Both the position numbers and the translations under genes were made by a program. The notes beneath the pieces are model-generated. The model was given only the letters and a program-made list of their open reading frames with translations, did not search any database and was not told the origin of the DNA. Below, piece after piece: positions 40,001 to 50,134 of a stretch of 64,000 bases of DNA (the first letter of the stretch is position 1; the number at the start of each line of letters is the position of its first letter). The stretch lies in the NCBI GenBank assembly GCA_905221605.1, contig CAJNDS010002301.1, positions 777,692-841,691 on the forward strand, given 5' to 3'. The stretch comes from Symbiodinium natans (lineage: Eukaryota > Sar > Dinophyceae > Suessiales > Symbiodiniaceae).

Positions 40001-43000
40001 CCTCCATGTGCAGACAGTCTCGTCGTTTGGGCTTCAGGAACCCCACTGTTTATAACCCTCAACCCTGCAAACCCTACACGCTCAACCCTATCTCGCCGTT
40101 ACTCGGGTCATGGAGGCTACCGGCTCCAGGATTGGATGCTTCCGACACCGCAGGAGCAGAACGTCTGACAAGTCCTGTGGGAGGTACCGCGGTGCTCCAA
40201 AATAGGGTCCCCCTTTGATGGTGTCCTTTGATATGGAGGGGTTCAACTTTGAACTACGTGGTGCCTATACAAGAAAATCTGGGTCCCCGACCAGCCCCCC
40301 GCCCCCCCATGCCCCAACGGGTTGGAATCTTGGAGTCAGAATAACCGCTGCCCCTGAACGCCTCCCCCTTTTCAAACAAAAAGGTATTTTCGGGCTTAGC
40401 CCGCCTGCCCACCCCGACGAATACTCAACCTGCTCGACAGTTAGGGTGGTTGGGGTCCACAGGTGTTGGGTTCCGAGGCCAGACAGTAGAATAGACCAGC
40501 ATATCTTTCGGGCCGGACCGAATTTTGGAATTTGTGGACAAACGATAACATTAGGGTTTTTGAGGCCAAAATTAAGGATTTTAACCCTGAATTAAGGGTT
40601 TGGACCCTACATCAAGGGTTTCGGATTTAAGTTAAAGGGATGAACTTAAATTCAGGATTTGGAAGGTTTTTGAACCCGAATTAAGGATTTTGACCCTCAT
40701 GATCTGGCAGCTTTGCATGGCATGAAGCCTTCGGATGCTTGGGCTTTGGGAGGCGGGGTCGTAACCGCAATAAGGACCCATTTTTTTTAACCACAACAAG
40801 GAATCACTTAACCATGATAAGGATTTGTGCCTCAGTGCATGATAGCCACAATCCCCCCCCCCCCCGACCACATGGGAGTGACAAAAAGCCCTCAGAATTG
40901 AGATTTTAAGCCTCCCAAAGCTCCAAAACCAGGTTCTTTCTGTCACTGCGGGTGCCCCCCCCTCCCCCCCTTTCTGTCACTGCGGATGCCCCCCCCCCCC
41001 CCCCCCCACATAGGAATAAAACACCTGAAAATTGAGGTTTGGGCCTCCCAAAGCTCCAAAACCAGGTTTTCTGTCACTGCGGGCGCCCCCCCCCCCCCCC
41101 CCCCCCATGAAAATTCTGTCACTGCGCCCACCCAGACCCACATAAGAGTGACAAAAAGCCCTCAGAATTGAGATTTTAAGCCTCCCAAACCTCCAAAACC
41201 AGGTTCTTTCTGAGTGACAAAAAACCTGAGAATTGAGGTTTTGGGCCTCCCAAAACTCCAAAACCAGGTTCTTTCTGTCACTGCGGGTGCCCCCCCCCCC
41301 GCCCCCGAGACCCACATGGGAGTGACAAAGCCCTCAGAATTGAGATTTTAAGCCTCCCAAAGCTCCTTCTGTCACTGCGGGCGCCAACCCCCCCCCCCCC
41401 CAGACCCACATGGGAGTGACAAAAAACCTGAGAATTGAGGTTGAGAATTGAGGTTTTGGGCCTCCCAAAGCTCCAAAACCAGGTTCTTTCTGTCACTGTG
41501 GGTGCCCCCACCCCCCCGAGACCCACATGGGAGTGACAAAGCCCTCAGAATTGAGATTTTAAATTGAAGCTCTTGGCCTGAATTGAAGCTCTTGGCCTCA
41601 TTTGGGACTGAATTGAAGCTCTTGGCCTCATTTGGGACTGAATTGAAGCTCTTGGCCTCATTTGGGACTGAATTGAAGCTCTTGGCCTCATTTGGGACTG
41701 AATTGAAGCTCTTGGCCTCATTTGGGACTGATTTGGGACTGAATTGAAGCTCTTGGCCTCATTTGGGACTGAATTGGGACTGAATTGAAGCTCTTGTGCC
41801 TCACTCGAAGCTCTATCGCTCTATCGTGCCAACCCTAAACCACTATCATTGTCAAAGAAACCCTTGTCATTGTAAAAACGTTTTTGTCATGGTTAGAACC
41901 CCTACTCCTTTGGCTTCGCTAGCCTTTGGGATTCCGTGCTTGTCATTTTAGGGCCCTCAACCCCCTCAACCCCAAGCCCCAAAAATCTCAGACCATCAGC
42001 CGGATGCTTCCGCAAAGGTGGCGCCTGAACTACCAGCCCCTTTCGCGCGAAGGTGCAGACGCCATTTAACCCCTGGCGCTGCTCGCCCAAGCCGTCGTTG
42101 CCTTAGCCGCACGGGAGTTAAGGTTTAGGCTTTGCGTTCAACATTGAACCCTAGTTATCACAAAAAGCTAAGCCAAAAACGCTTTGGCTTGAGATTCTTG
42201 AGCCACGAAGATCCTCCGTGGCTAATACTCTGGGGACTTCTTTCTGCCAGGATAGCCACAAAGTGTGCCCTGAAGCCATCACTATACTCCCCTTAGAACC
42301 TTCATAAACATAATATGCGTAATCTCCTCCTGGGTTGAAAAATAATTCCAAGGAGGATATAGATCAGAATACTCGCTGAGCAGGGACCCGAAACCCTGAA
42401 GGCGAAACACCGAACAATCCCTACACCCGAACCCTAAACTGGCCCGAAACCCTAAACCCTTAAGCCCGAAACCCCAAACCCTAAAGCCTAAGCCCGAAAC
42501 CCTAAACCCTTCACCCTCAACTCTCAGTGGGCCTCTTTCATCATTTCTCTGGCAAGCTGCAGGCCCAGTAGCTCTCAAAGCCCTCCGCTTCCTCGTTTCG
42601 GGTTTAGGGTTTGGGGTATAGGGTTTAGGGTTCAGGGCTTTAGGGTTTCGGGTTTAGGGTTAAGTCTAGGGTCTAGGGTTTAGGGGTTTTGGGCTTTCCG
42701 GTCTCGGGAACCCCTCCCTTTCTCAACAAAAAACAATTGTAGCTCTTGGAGGCCGCAGAGGAAATCGACTGGCTTCTTCGCCCTAAACCCTATAAACTCT
42801 AAATAGCTAAACCCTAAATAAGCCCTAAGCCCTAAACCCTAAACCCTAAACCCTGAACCCTGCACCCTGAACCCTATATTGGGATCGGGCTTCGGGGCTG
42901 CTTTGGTTGCACGATGTTTTTGGGTCTTGGATACAAGCATGGCCCTTAAAGCCCGCTGAAACATATCCCTAACTATCACGCTTCTTAAACCCAGGAAGGC

Positions 43001-44747
43001 AAATACATGGAGATATAGGATATCCCAAGAGCCTCTGTAGGTTTAGGTTTTCGGGTTTAGGGTGTAGGGTTGAGGGTTTAGTTTTGTGGAAACGGGCTTC
43101 AACCACGAGGACATCACCACAACACCGCCTTGCTCTGGAACACTTGCAATCGCCCACCAAGACCCTACCCCAAAATCCCAAACCGCACAACCCCAAATCA
43201 ACCCCAAACCCTAAACCCCAAACCCTAAACCCTAAACCCTAAACCCTAAACCCAAAAACCCTAAACCCCCACAACCCTGGCCCCAAAAGCCTAAACCCTA
43301 AAATCAACCCCAAGGCCCTGAACCCTAAGCACCAAGACCCCAAAGCCCTAAACCACCAAACCCCGAAACCGCAAATCCCAAGACCCAAACCCCTAAACCT
43401 AAACCCCCAAAACTCCAACATGGGAGTTTAGGTTTTAGGTTTTAGGGTTTAGGGTTTAGGGTTTAGGGTTTAGGGTTTAGGGTTTAGGGTATGCTGGTGT
43501 CAAGGTTCGAACTGCCTCCCTTCTGTGGTCAAGGTCTTGGTGGGCAGCTTCACCTCCGTCGTTGAGGTGACTTGCGGGGTTTAGGGTTTAGGGTCGAGGG
43601 TGCTTATGCTTTGCTTTTGCGGACGGGGGAGCCAGGAGTGAGTGTTGAGTAGCCCTAAACCCTAAACCCTATAGACCTTAAACCCGAAACCCCAGCCCTT
43701 AGTAGGGAGTTGGGGACGCTAGGGTTCCTCATTGCTCCGAAAGAAGCGCACGGAAGGCGACAAACGGGATTCTACCATACTTTAGGGCGTAGGGTTCAGG
43801 GGTAAGGTTTGGGGAATGTTTTACAATTGTTCTGCTTGAGAGAATTGTCCATCATCGCGAAGTCATGGGGATTAGTCTCGACACTTGTACTTCGTGTATT
43901 CTTGAGAACACGACTCGTGTTCTTGGTATACTTTAGGGAATACGCACGAATCAGTACAATTCAAAGGAAGATTCCTTACCTGCTTTCTTTTAATGGAGAG
44001 CTTGCAGGTAATTTTCCTCAGTTGCTGAGTCGTAAGGAATATTCCCAAATTAGTTGCTATATTGCTATATGTCTTTTTTCTGGATGTTCCGTGTGACAAA
44101 TTGCACTTTAGTTTGTATTCCCAAATAAAGGTACTTGAAAGCTATGGCTTGAGTCTTGTTCGGGGATTGATGACTCCATCTCGCAAGCACCAAGGTCAGA
44201 ATCTGAACAGGCTTGTTGGCAGGGAATCGCTCGAGACCATCACCCGCGAAGCTGCTTCGATATGTGCAGGGCTTGTGGCGCATGTGGGTTGATGGTCTTG
44301 ACCATCAAACATCAAGAATATTCCATAACAGCGGTATTCAAGAATATGTACGAACGAGCCAAGAATGTTGTGCGATCCGAGAACTCTTGTTGTACATTGC
44401 CAGTTGTTGAAGGGAGTGGGGTTCAGGGGCCGGCTTGGGCTCAGTATACGAGGTATCAGGATGCGACTCGAAATACAATGCAGCTCCAGATCCACTCAGA
44501 AGACGCAAGTACAACCCCAGTCAGCCAGACCATGACAGAAACCCATAACCCTGACAACCATGAGCCTTTCCTGGTTCTAGGGTTTAGGATTTAGGGTTCA
44601 GGGTTTAGGGGTTTGGGTCCCCACAGGAAAGCAAGCTCCCAACGCCTGCCTCCTGCAGGCATAGGATGTCAACGCCGTGGCGCTTCAGAAAGTCCTGTCG
44701 TTTCAACTCCGCGCCCTCGCAAACCTCTCCGTACGGGCCCATGTACA
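36996..44747 (-). CDS. Minus-strand EEP-superfamily (AP-endonuclease/ExoIII-like) exons, one or two genes, partial
   Basis: Minus-strand islands carry motifs of the endonuclease/exonuclease/phosphatase superfamily: VDILCLQE (44.7 kb) and DFLCGLQEL (42.7 kb) resemble the metal-binding Glu motif; GFESYWACS (42.6 kb) with GLNGVCTFARKGLV (42.0 kb) matches the Y-x-x-Y/F-W and G-Y-x-G-V-A-x-F-x-R region of ExoIII/APE-type enzymes; TDHGAF (39.4 kb) resembles the C-terminal D-H motif; KTVILAGDL (37.1 kb) matches the G-D-x-N motif but ends in Cys. The D-H exon lies before the G-D exon in transcript order, so at least two tandem genes or gene pieces are likely. Such enzymes cleave DNA at abasic sites or hydrolyse phosphodiesters with Mg2+. 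A LINE endonuclease domain is the main alternative, but the intron-split structure argues for host genes. Confidence 0.65.
37497..37560 (-). CDS. EEP-block exon candidate
   Basis: One frame reads GVLVWACSIHAHPHEPRAG, resembling the EEP H-x-H-P loop strand. Borders unclear; a second frame (AEFWCGHARSTHIRTNPALE) is also open. Confidence 0.4.
37744..37829. mobile_element. MITE-like element, family 1 (internal deletion)
   Basis: CTTGGGACGTTCCCCCCTTG at left, AGGACTGTTAGCATGG...GAACATCCCAA at right; the left inner repeat is deleted. Confidence 0.75.
37943..37977 (-). CDS. Mini-exon candidate, EEP block, GC donor
   Basis: A TTAAAGACAG acceptor and CTGCAG|GCTTGC donor bound 35 bp reading MRLPFKMRWLQ; F-K-x-R-W-L-Q is common just before the GD strand of EEP proteins. 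Confidence 0.45.
38116..38136 (+). repeat. Poly-G tract
   Basis: About 21 consecutive G residues followed by TGCATGC and a TTTAGGG array. Confidence 0.9.
38447..38527 (-). CDS. Exon, EEP block, GTAAAC donor
   Basis: An ACCTCTGCAG acceptor and ATCATG|GTAAAC donor bound 81 bp: FVVFPAPAGVEFVGRDRLLQ then LCRTTS. Strongly protein-like; domain not certain. Confidence 0.6.
39372..39435 (-). CDS. Exon candidate with T-D-H motif of EEP proteins
   Basis: The minus strand reads WSGRCLLTDHGAFVAPWLLN. (S/T)-D-H followed by a hydrophobic residue is the C-terminal catalytic His motif of EEP enzymes. Confidence 0.55.
39440..39500 (+). repeat. TTTAGGG array
   Basis: About eight units with one TTTAGAG variant. 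Confidence 0.95.
39805..39891 (-). CDS. Exon, EEP block; donor in telomere-like sequence
   Basis: A GGTCAGTGTAG acceptor and a donor inside GGGG|GTTTTAGGG bound 87 bp: ILALRRREADNAPLQCQDLD then AEGWTDSG. Resembles the acidic D-x-D region between GD and DH motifs, but this is weak. Confidence 0.55.
40121..40164 (-). CDS. Mini-exon candidate, EEP block
   Basis: An ACTTGTCAG acceptor and GAGCCG|GTAGCC donor bound 44 bp reading RSAPAVSEASNPGA. Confidence 0.4.
40215..40595 (+). CDS. Hypothetical plus-strand frame, 126 codons
   Basis: Open frame without repeats in its first two thirds (MEGFNFELRGAYTRKSGSPT, WNLGVRITAAPERLPLFKQK). It lies opposite to the EEP block and ends in AT-rich repeat-like DNA, so it may be chance. 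Confidence 0.25.
   Translation: MMVSFDMEGFNFELRGAYTRKSGSPTSPPPPHAPTGWNLGVRITAAPERLPLFKQKGIFGLSPPAHPDEYSTCSTVRVVGVHRCWVPRPDSRIDQHIFRAGPNFGICGQTITLGFLRPKLRILTLN
40540..40690 (+). repeat. Degenerate AATTAAGGxTTTxACCCT repeat
   Basis: Four to five units of about 30 bp sharing AATTAAGG(A/G)TTT and ACCCT, including 40569-40680. They grade into the next repeat block. Confidence 0.6.
40850..41545 (+). repeat. About 105-bp tandem repeat with poly-C core, seven degenerate units
   Basis: Each unit contains TTTCTGTCACTGCGGGTGCC, a C-run of variable length, CCACATGGGAGTGACAAA, a CAGAATTGAGATTTTAAGCC segment and CTCCCAAAGCTCCAAAACC. C-run length varies between units and explains the Gly-rich minus frames, which are artefacts. 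Confidence 0.9.
41566..41796 (+). repeat. 30-bp tandem repeat, about seven units
   Basis: Nearly identical units of GAATTGAAGCTCTTGGCCTC followed by ATTTGGGACT. The first unit fuses to the end of the 105-bp array; later units show partial duplications of ATTTGGGACT. Confidence 0.95.
41994..42078 (-). CDS. EEP-family exon (G-x-x-G-V-C-T-F-A-R motif)
   Basis: A GGGCGAGCAG acceptor and GCTGATG|GTCTGAG donor bound 85 bp: RQGLNGVCTFARKGLVVQAP then PLRKHPAD. In ExoIII/APE proteins this segment (G-Y-x-G-V-A-x-F-x-R) follows the Y-W motif encoded by the preceding exon at 42.6 kb. Confidence 0.7.
42544..42591 (-). CDS. EEP-family exon (Y-W motif)
   Basis: The minus strand reads EAEGFESYWACSLPEK after AAACGAG|. 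In APE-type enzymes G-Y-x-S-(Y/F)-W-x-C/S precedes the G-V-A-x-F-x-R segment; here the order 42.6 then 42.0 kb is conserved. The donor is not fixed. Confidence 0.6.
42718..42776 (-). CDS. EEP-family exon candidate (LQE motif)
   Basis: The minus strand reads KKPVDFLCGLQELQLFFVEK. D-F-L-C-(G)-L-Q-E-L resembles the EEP catalytic Glu motif D-I-L-C-L-Q-E with one extra Gly. Confidence 0.5.
42941..43040 (+). repeat. Dispersed repeat, family 3 (diverged)
   Basis: GCATGGCCCTTAAAGCCCGC then TGAAACATATCCC and CTATCACGCTTCTTAA align with the copies at 25963, 32287 and 59941. Confidence 0.5.
43085..43134 (-). CDS. EEP-block exon candidate
   Basis: A GTGTTCCAG acceptor precedes QGGVVVMSSWLKPVST; the hydrophobic G-G-x-V-x-x-S-x-x-x-P pattern is typical of the EEP strand after the LQE motif. 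Confidence 0.5.
43444..43490 (+). repeat. TTTAGGG array
   Basis: About seven units. Confidence 0.95.
43502..43571 (-). CDS. Exon candidate, EEP block
   Basis: The minus strand reads VTSTTEVKLPTKTLTTEGRQ then FEP, stop in this frame. Protein-like; the acceptor is not certain. Confidence 0.45.
43800..44160. other. AT-richer stretch without telomere-like repeats
   Basis: About 360 bp lacking CCCTAAA units and of lower GC than its surroundings. Open frames exist on both strands (plus 43809-44096, minus 43872-44099) but none is convincing. Confidence 0.5.
44196..44495 (-). CDS. Hypothetical frame, 99 codons, EEP block
   Basis: Repeat-free minus frame with LGSHNILGSFVHILEYRCYG then IFLMFDGQDHQPTC. 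It lies between two EEP-type exons on the same strand. A plus frame (44213-44594) overlaps. Confidence 0.35.
   Translation of the reverse strand: MDLELHCISSRILIPRILSPSRPLNPTPFNNWQCTTRVLGSHNILGSFVHILEYRCYGIFLMFDGQDHQPTCATSPAHIEAASRVMVSSDSLPTSLFRF
44625..44747 (-). CDS. EEP-family exon (D-I-L-C-L-Q-E)
   Basis: A CTTGATAG acceptor and TTTCCT|GTGGGG donor bound 123 bp: YMGPYGEVCEGAELKRQDFL then KRHGVDILCLQEAGVGSLL. R-x-x-F-L...D-I-L-C-L-Q-E is the classic EEP segment carrying the metal-binding Glu. It lies just outside the left edge of the palindrome at 44879. Confidence 0.72.
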
Positions 44748-46262
44748 CTATCAAGGGAGGAGTCAAGCTTGGACCTGTAAGGATGTACCCCTAGGGGGTG
44801 CATTTCATGTACTCCTAGGAGGCCCTTAGATTTTCTTGGAGATTTCGTTAAAAGGACCCCCCCAAACCCAAGGGCACAAACCTGTGTTGCTTGATTCCTG
44901 TAGTCTGGTTTTTGTTTCCTGTAGTCTCGTTTTGGGGCCTAAAAAACCAAGCTTGAAACAACTTACATAAGACATAACAAAAATGATTTGGAGGGCCGGG
45001 GCAGGGAGGGGGGGCGGCAGTAAAATTGACACACACACACACACACACATCTGCTTTAACAAATTATGCCCAGGAGAAAACAGGGGATCTTTGTTTCTTG
45101 TCAGAGATGCAAATCACTCCCACATGTGAATCGAGAACAACTAGTATTTCTAATTTTTACTTCTGGTTTTAGAGATGGATTCACATGTGGTAGTGGATTG
45201 CATCTTTGCAAAGGAACTACAGTGCAGGTTTCGTCTTGGGGTTTAGGGCGCATGTAAAGGTTTTGGGGCCTTTTAAGGTTCAAAAATGCACAGCAACCTC
45301 CGTATGTGATAAAACTTATGATATGAATAATTTAGGCGAATCACATACGGGGCAGCCTGCACTTTTGAAACGTAAAGTAAAGTACTTAAGAAACCCTAAC
45401 CCTATCCCCTAGTGCTACTCCCCTAAACCCTCTTCATATATAACAACAGCAAACCCCAAATCCTCGAACTGCTTACCCCCACAACTAAACCCTGAACCCT
45501 TTAAACCCTAAACCCAAAGCCCAGATGGCGCAGCGCTGCTCCTGGCAACATTGGGCATTTTGGGGTTGCATTAGGGGTTGGGGTTTGGGATTTAGTTGGG
45601 GCCGAGGCTTTGGGCTTTAGGCGAGGGTTCACGGTGCATGGCCATTCAAGTGGTGTGCTGCATGGCCGCTGTTCAAGTGGTACACATTGCATGTCATGGC
45701 CACTGTTCAATTGGTGCACATTACATGTCATGGCCGCTGTTCAAGTGGCATATTACATGTCATGGCCACTGCTCAGTGGCGCACAGCATTTCTAGACAAC
45801 TGGTACATGCAGCTTTGAAGCCTTGTATTGCTCATGAAACACAAACAACAGATATATCTAAAAACACATGTGGGTGAAGAAATGCATAATATATAGTCGC
45901 CCCAAGCCAGAAGAAACACCACTTCCAAAACCCTTACCCTCAAAACCTGAACTCAGAACTCGGAATTCAGACTCAGCAAGCATGGCAGCTTCCCCTGTGG
46001 CGCAATGCTCCTGGTCTTGGCCTGAGGCAGGAAGTGCACTCATCATCTTGCAAGGAGGAAGGTTTGGTTGACAGGCAGGCAAGTCATGCAAGACACCATT
46101 TTTCGTTGCCCCAGATCTGGAATCTCGAATCTGAAATCTGCTCTATGGCTTCTCTTGTTTCTTCCTCTTCTTCTTGCCCTCCTCCACCTGGCCAGGCAAT
46201 GCCGTGTAGAACATGCATGTCAATGTGGAGAAGCTGCTAAAACTGCCCTAGCCTTGGTTGCG

Positions 46263-47040
46263 TCAGATTTTGTAGCTTTTTCCAAGGCATCCTGCCAGAC
46301 AGGGTCTACTGGAGGGGGGGGGGGGGAAAGGAGGGGGGGGGGGGGATGAGTGGAGATCGGCCTCTAGCTCGTTGATTCGAAGCTGCAGCTTCTCGGAATG
46401 TTCTTTCTCGTCCTCACGCAAACTGTTACTGTGGAGAAAGTAATGCTGATTGTTTTTGTATGTCTTCGGGGTAAGCAAGGAAGGCAAACATATTATCAAA
46501 ACATACATCATATATATATATATATATATATCATGCATGTTGTGTGAGTCCTGCAGCATGTCCTGCGCTATCTTGGCTTGACGCTCTGCTTCTTCTCGGG
46601 CTGCCGCTGCTTCTTTGAGCTGCTCATTTCTTGCCTTGTCCGTTGCCACAAACTGTTGCTCCTGTACTACGAACTTGTCGTTGGCCTCTTTATTCTTTTG
46701 ATTCTGCTCCAGGAGCTCCTCGTGTACCTCACATTAACAGCGAGCTCATTCTGTATCTCCTCGACAGCAGCTGCCAGTTCTTCGTCGTGTTTCTTCTCGA
46801 CAGCTGCCTGGCCCAGCTCCACCTGCAACTTGACTTGAAGATCTCCATCTCAAGCTCGTGTTGCGTCTTGGCTTGCTGTAGTTCTTGCCGGTGCTGCTCC
46901 TTTGCCTCCTCGAGGTCCCGCTCAAACTTCTGCTCCGCTCTGAATTTCTCTTGGCGGCGCAAATAGGATGCATCCCGTGCCTTTGCAGCTGGCTGTGGGG
47001 GCGGGGGTGGCTTCCACTGTGCTGGACTTGCCTTTGGCAT
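46263..47040 (-). pseudogene. Coiled-coil protein gene, left copy, with frame breaks
   Basis: The minus strand starts MPKASPAQWKPPPPPQPAAK and continues ARDASYLRRQEKFRAEQKFE with a Glu/Gln/Lys/Arg-rich helix. The helix then continues in a second frame (VELGQAAVEKKHDEELAAAV) and in a third (EVHEELLEQNQKNKEANDKF), and on through a (TA)n run to SLREDEKEHSEKLQLRINEL, a poly-Pro stretch and VDPVWQDALEKATKSDATKA in yet another frame. So there are at least two internal frame shifts plus a homopolymer shift. Tiny introns or sequence error are alternatives; the same breaks occur in the right arm. Function unknown. Confidence 0.65.
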
Positions 47041-47243
47041 TGTTCCAGCATCTTGTGGCGCCGGTGGTGGTGGAGGGGCCCCGGCAGGAAGCCCGCAAGG
47101 CGTCCTCGACTCTGAGTCAGGACTCTGAACTCTGTACTGTCATGTGAGGCATGCTAACAGTCTCAGGGGTGCACACAATTGACAAGCTTTCGAATAATAT
47201 GATGGCGCTGTGAGCCAAGGGTCCCTGCAGAAATTTGGGAAAA

Positions 47244-48560
47244 CACAGAGCGCAACCAGTTGCGAATGTCCCACCCCGCAGGATCATGCAGCAAGCCAGA
47301 CGCCGAACATAAATTGCTGTGCGCATGGCTCCTAGGTCCTAGGAAATCACAGATCGCAACTGGTTGCGATCTGTGTTTTTAGAAGCAAAATCATATAAAC
47401 CGTCTGGTCCCACACAAAGCCTACTGTTCCTGCTGAAACTAATGATTCTAAATAACAGACACATTAAAAGAAGCCAGAACCTCAAGCAGGACCCGCCTGT
47501 CGCGGGATGCTCTCGACTCCAAGACCATGGTGTCAACAATATTTGTTATTCTGCTTGCTACTTGACCCGCACAGGATTCCTCAGTCCCATTGTACAAATT
47601 TCTTACACTCGGATTCTCGACGACCAGGCAAAATACAGGTCGCAACCAGTTGCGACCTAGACGTTCCCCAACACCAGAGTGTCCCTGGAGTGCCTAGCCC
47701 CAGAGTCTGCCTGGAATGCCCAGCCTCATGGAGTGCCCAACCGCAGAGTATCTCTACCCAGAGAGGGTGGGGACGTTCGAAGAAAATCCTTGTTGAACTG
47801 ATTTCAGCTTGGCTAGAAAAAAACAGACCGCAACCGGTTGCGTTCTGTATTTTTCTAGCATTCCACGTTGGAATGTAGGGTTTAGGGTTTAGGGTTTATT
47901 TAGGGTTTAGGGTTGAGGGTTTAGGGTTTAGGGTTTATTTAGGGTTTAGGTTTGAGGGTTTAGGGTTTAATTAGGGTTTAGGTTTAAGGGTCCATTCCCA
48001 TGTGTAATACTAGAAAAATATAGATGGCAACCAGTTGCGTTCTGTAGTTGGAATTTAGGGTTTAGGGTTAAGGGCTTAGGGTTTAGGGTTTGGGGGTTTT
48101 AGCGTTTAGCTTTACGTAAGGGGTCCATTCCAACGTGGAAGACTGAAAAAAAAACACAGATTGCTGTATTTTTCTAACTAGTATTCCATGTCGGAATTAA
48201 AAGTTTAGGGTTTAGGGCTTGGGGTTTTGGTTTAAGGGGTCCATTCCAGCGTGGAATACTAGAAAAATACAGATTGCAACCAGTTGCGTTCTGCATTTTT
48301 CTAGTATTCCATGTTGGAATTTAGGGTTTAGGGCTTCGGGTTTAAGGTTTTGGTTTAAGGGGTCTATTCCAATGTGGAATACTAGAAAAACACAGATTGC
48401 AACCAGTTGCGTTCTGTATTTTTCTATACAGATCACGACGGGTTGTGTTGTAATTACTTACCACATGTTTTTCATGTTCAGCTGGATTCCTTGTGCTAAT
48501 TGTGCTTTTCTGGGCAGTCTTAATTGGGTTGTACTAGAAACAAACGGATCGCAACTGGTT
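47244..48560. repeat. Train of CGCAACTGGTTGCG palindromes, left arm
   Basis: About eight copies of the 14-bp palindrome CGCAACTGGTTGCG or one-base variants (near 47251, 47355, 47641, 47829, 48027, 48277, 48398 and 48548). Most are embedded in longer inverted repeats: TAGAAAAATACAGA before and TCTGTATTTTTCTAGTATTC after. Individual copies differ, and one at about 48150 has lost its centre. Confidence 0.88.
47878..48110 (+). repeat. TTTAGGG runs with TTTATT insertions, left arm
   Basis: TTTAGGG units interrupted by TTTATTTAGGG and TTTAATTAGGG variants; mirrored at 52150-52382. Confidence 0.9.
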
Positions 48561-48599
48561 GTGTTCTGCTTGTTGCCACATGTAAACCCTAAACCCTAA

Positions 48600-48900
48600 A
48601 CCCGTGACACCAAGGATCGAGCTAAGGCCCATGCCAGGATGCCCGTTGATGTCGGCGACGTCGATCTCATGTCCGGGCCTGGGCAGTTGTGTCTGGAAAT
48701 TGCGGGGGTGGTTGTCTAGAAATGTTGGGGCGTCGGGAACACCTAGGTTTTCCAGACACAGGGTTTTTCAGCAGCAGTGTGCATTTTCGATTACAGTTGT
48801 TCCCAGTAAGATTGACTTTGAATGCAGTTTCGCAGTGCAGAGCCTCGTAGCATTTTGGCCTGCAAGTCTCCGAGTCCGAGTCCTTGAGTCCCTGTGCTGA
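48600..48900. other. Conserved island in left arm, coding status uncertain
   Basis: A repeat-free stretch of about 300 bp, essentially identical to 51358-51657. On the strand equivalent to plus in the right arm, one frame reads GHEIDVADINGHPGMGLSSI and upstream PDAPTFLDNHPRNFQTQLPR; another frame gives a Cys-rich peptide (CRPKCYEALHCETAFKVNL). Either may be an old exon. Confidence 0.4.
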
Positions 48901-48934
48901 AGCACGCAGCGACAGATGGGGAACGTGGCCTGTG

Positions 48935-50134
48935 CGAAAATTCTCATAGAAGCACAACCCCCCCCAAAAAAAAACCGTTGCTTCTGTGCGCGAAAACTCT
49001 CATAGAAGCACAGTCCCCCCAAAACCCCGCTGCTTCTCTGTGCGAAAATTCTCATACAAGCACAGTCCACCCAAAACCCCGCAGCTTCTCTGTGTGAAAA
49101 TTCTCATAGAAGCACAGTCCCCCCAAAACCCCGTTGCTTCTCTGTGCGAAAATTCTCATAAAAGCACAGTCCCCCCAAAACCCCGCTGCTTCTCTTTGCG
49201 AGAATTCTCATAGAAGCACAGTCCCCCCGAAAACCCCACTGCTTCTCTGTGCGACAATTCTCATAGAAGCACAGTCCCCCAAAACCCCGCTGCTTTTCTG
49301 TGCGAAAATTCTCATAGAGGCACAGTCCCCCTCAAACCCCGTTGCTTCTCTGTGCGAAAATTCTCATAGAAGCACAGTCCCCCCAAAACCCCGCAGCTTC
49401 TCTGTGCGAAAATTCTCATAGAAGCACAGTCCCCCCAAAACCCCGTTGCTTCTCCGTGCGAAAATTCTCTTAAAAGCACAGTCCCCCCAAAACCCCGTTG
49501 CTTCTCTTTGCGACAATTCTCATAGAAGCACAGTCCCCCCAAAACCACGCTGCTTCTCTCTGCGAAAATTCTCAAGGAAGCACAGTCCCCCCAAAACCCG
49601 CTGCTTCTCTGTGCGAAAATTCTCATAGAAGCACAGTCCCCCCAAAACCCCGCTGCTTCTCTGTGCGAAAATTCTCATAGAAGCACAGTCCCCCCAAAAC
49701 CCCGCTGCTTCTCTGTGCGAAACCCAAAACCCCGCAGCTTCTCTGTGCGAAAATTCTCATAGAAGCACAGTCCCCCCCAAAACCCCGCTGCTGCTCTGTG
49801 TGAAGATTCTCATAGCAGCACAGTCCCCCCAAAACCCCGCTGCTTCTCTGTGCGAAATTCTCATAGAAGCACAGTCCCCCCCAAGTCCCGCAGCTTCTCT
49901 GTGCGAAAATTCTCATAGAAGCACAGTCCCCCCGAAAACCCCGCTGCTTCTCTGTGCGAAAATTCTCATAGAAGCACAGCCCCCCCAAAACCCCGCTGCT
50001 TCTCTGTGCGAAAATTCTCATACAAGCACAGTCCCCCCAAAACCCCGCTGCTTCTCTGTGTGAAAATTCTCATAGAAGCACAGTCCCCCCAACCCCGTTG
50101 CTTCTCTGTGCGAAAATTCTCATAGAAGCACAGT
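48935..50134. repeat. 52-bp tandem array, about 23 units (left arm)
   Basis: Unit: CTGCTTCTCTGTGCGAAAAT then TCTCATAGAAGCACAGTCCC then CCCAAAACCCCG, with substitutions, C-run length variation and truncated units (about 49718, 49850). 52 is not a multiple of three, so the reading frame rotates each unit; the many ENSHRSTVPPK-type frames are not proteins. Confidence 0.96.

Larger units (their letters stand above)
44879..50134. repeat. Left arm of a 10.5-kb palindrome
   Basis: From AACCTGTGTTGC at 44879 to the last 52-bp unit at 50134, the sequence is the reverse complement of 50391-55392 with scattered substitutions and small copy-number differences. Features in mirrored order: CA microsatellite, coiled-coil gene, CGCAACTGGTTGCG palindromes, conserved island at 48600-48900 and 52-bp array. 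Confidence 0.97.

Noticed and set aside
40943-41526. Gly-rich minus-strand ORFs of 66-112 codons
   Set aside because: Produced by poly-C cores of the 105-bp tandem repeat.
48935-50134. CRISPR-like regular repeat
   Set aside because: Units are contiguous with no unique spacers, the setting is eukaryotic, and no cas genes are present.
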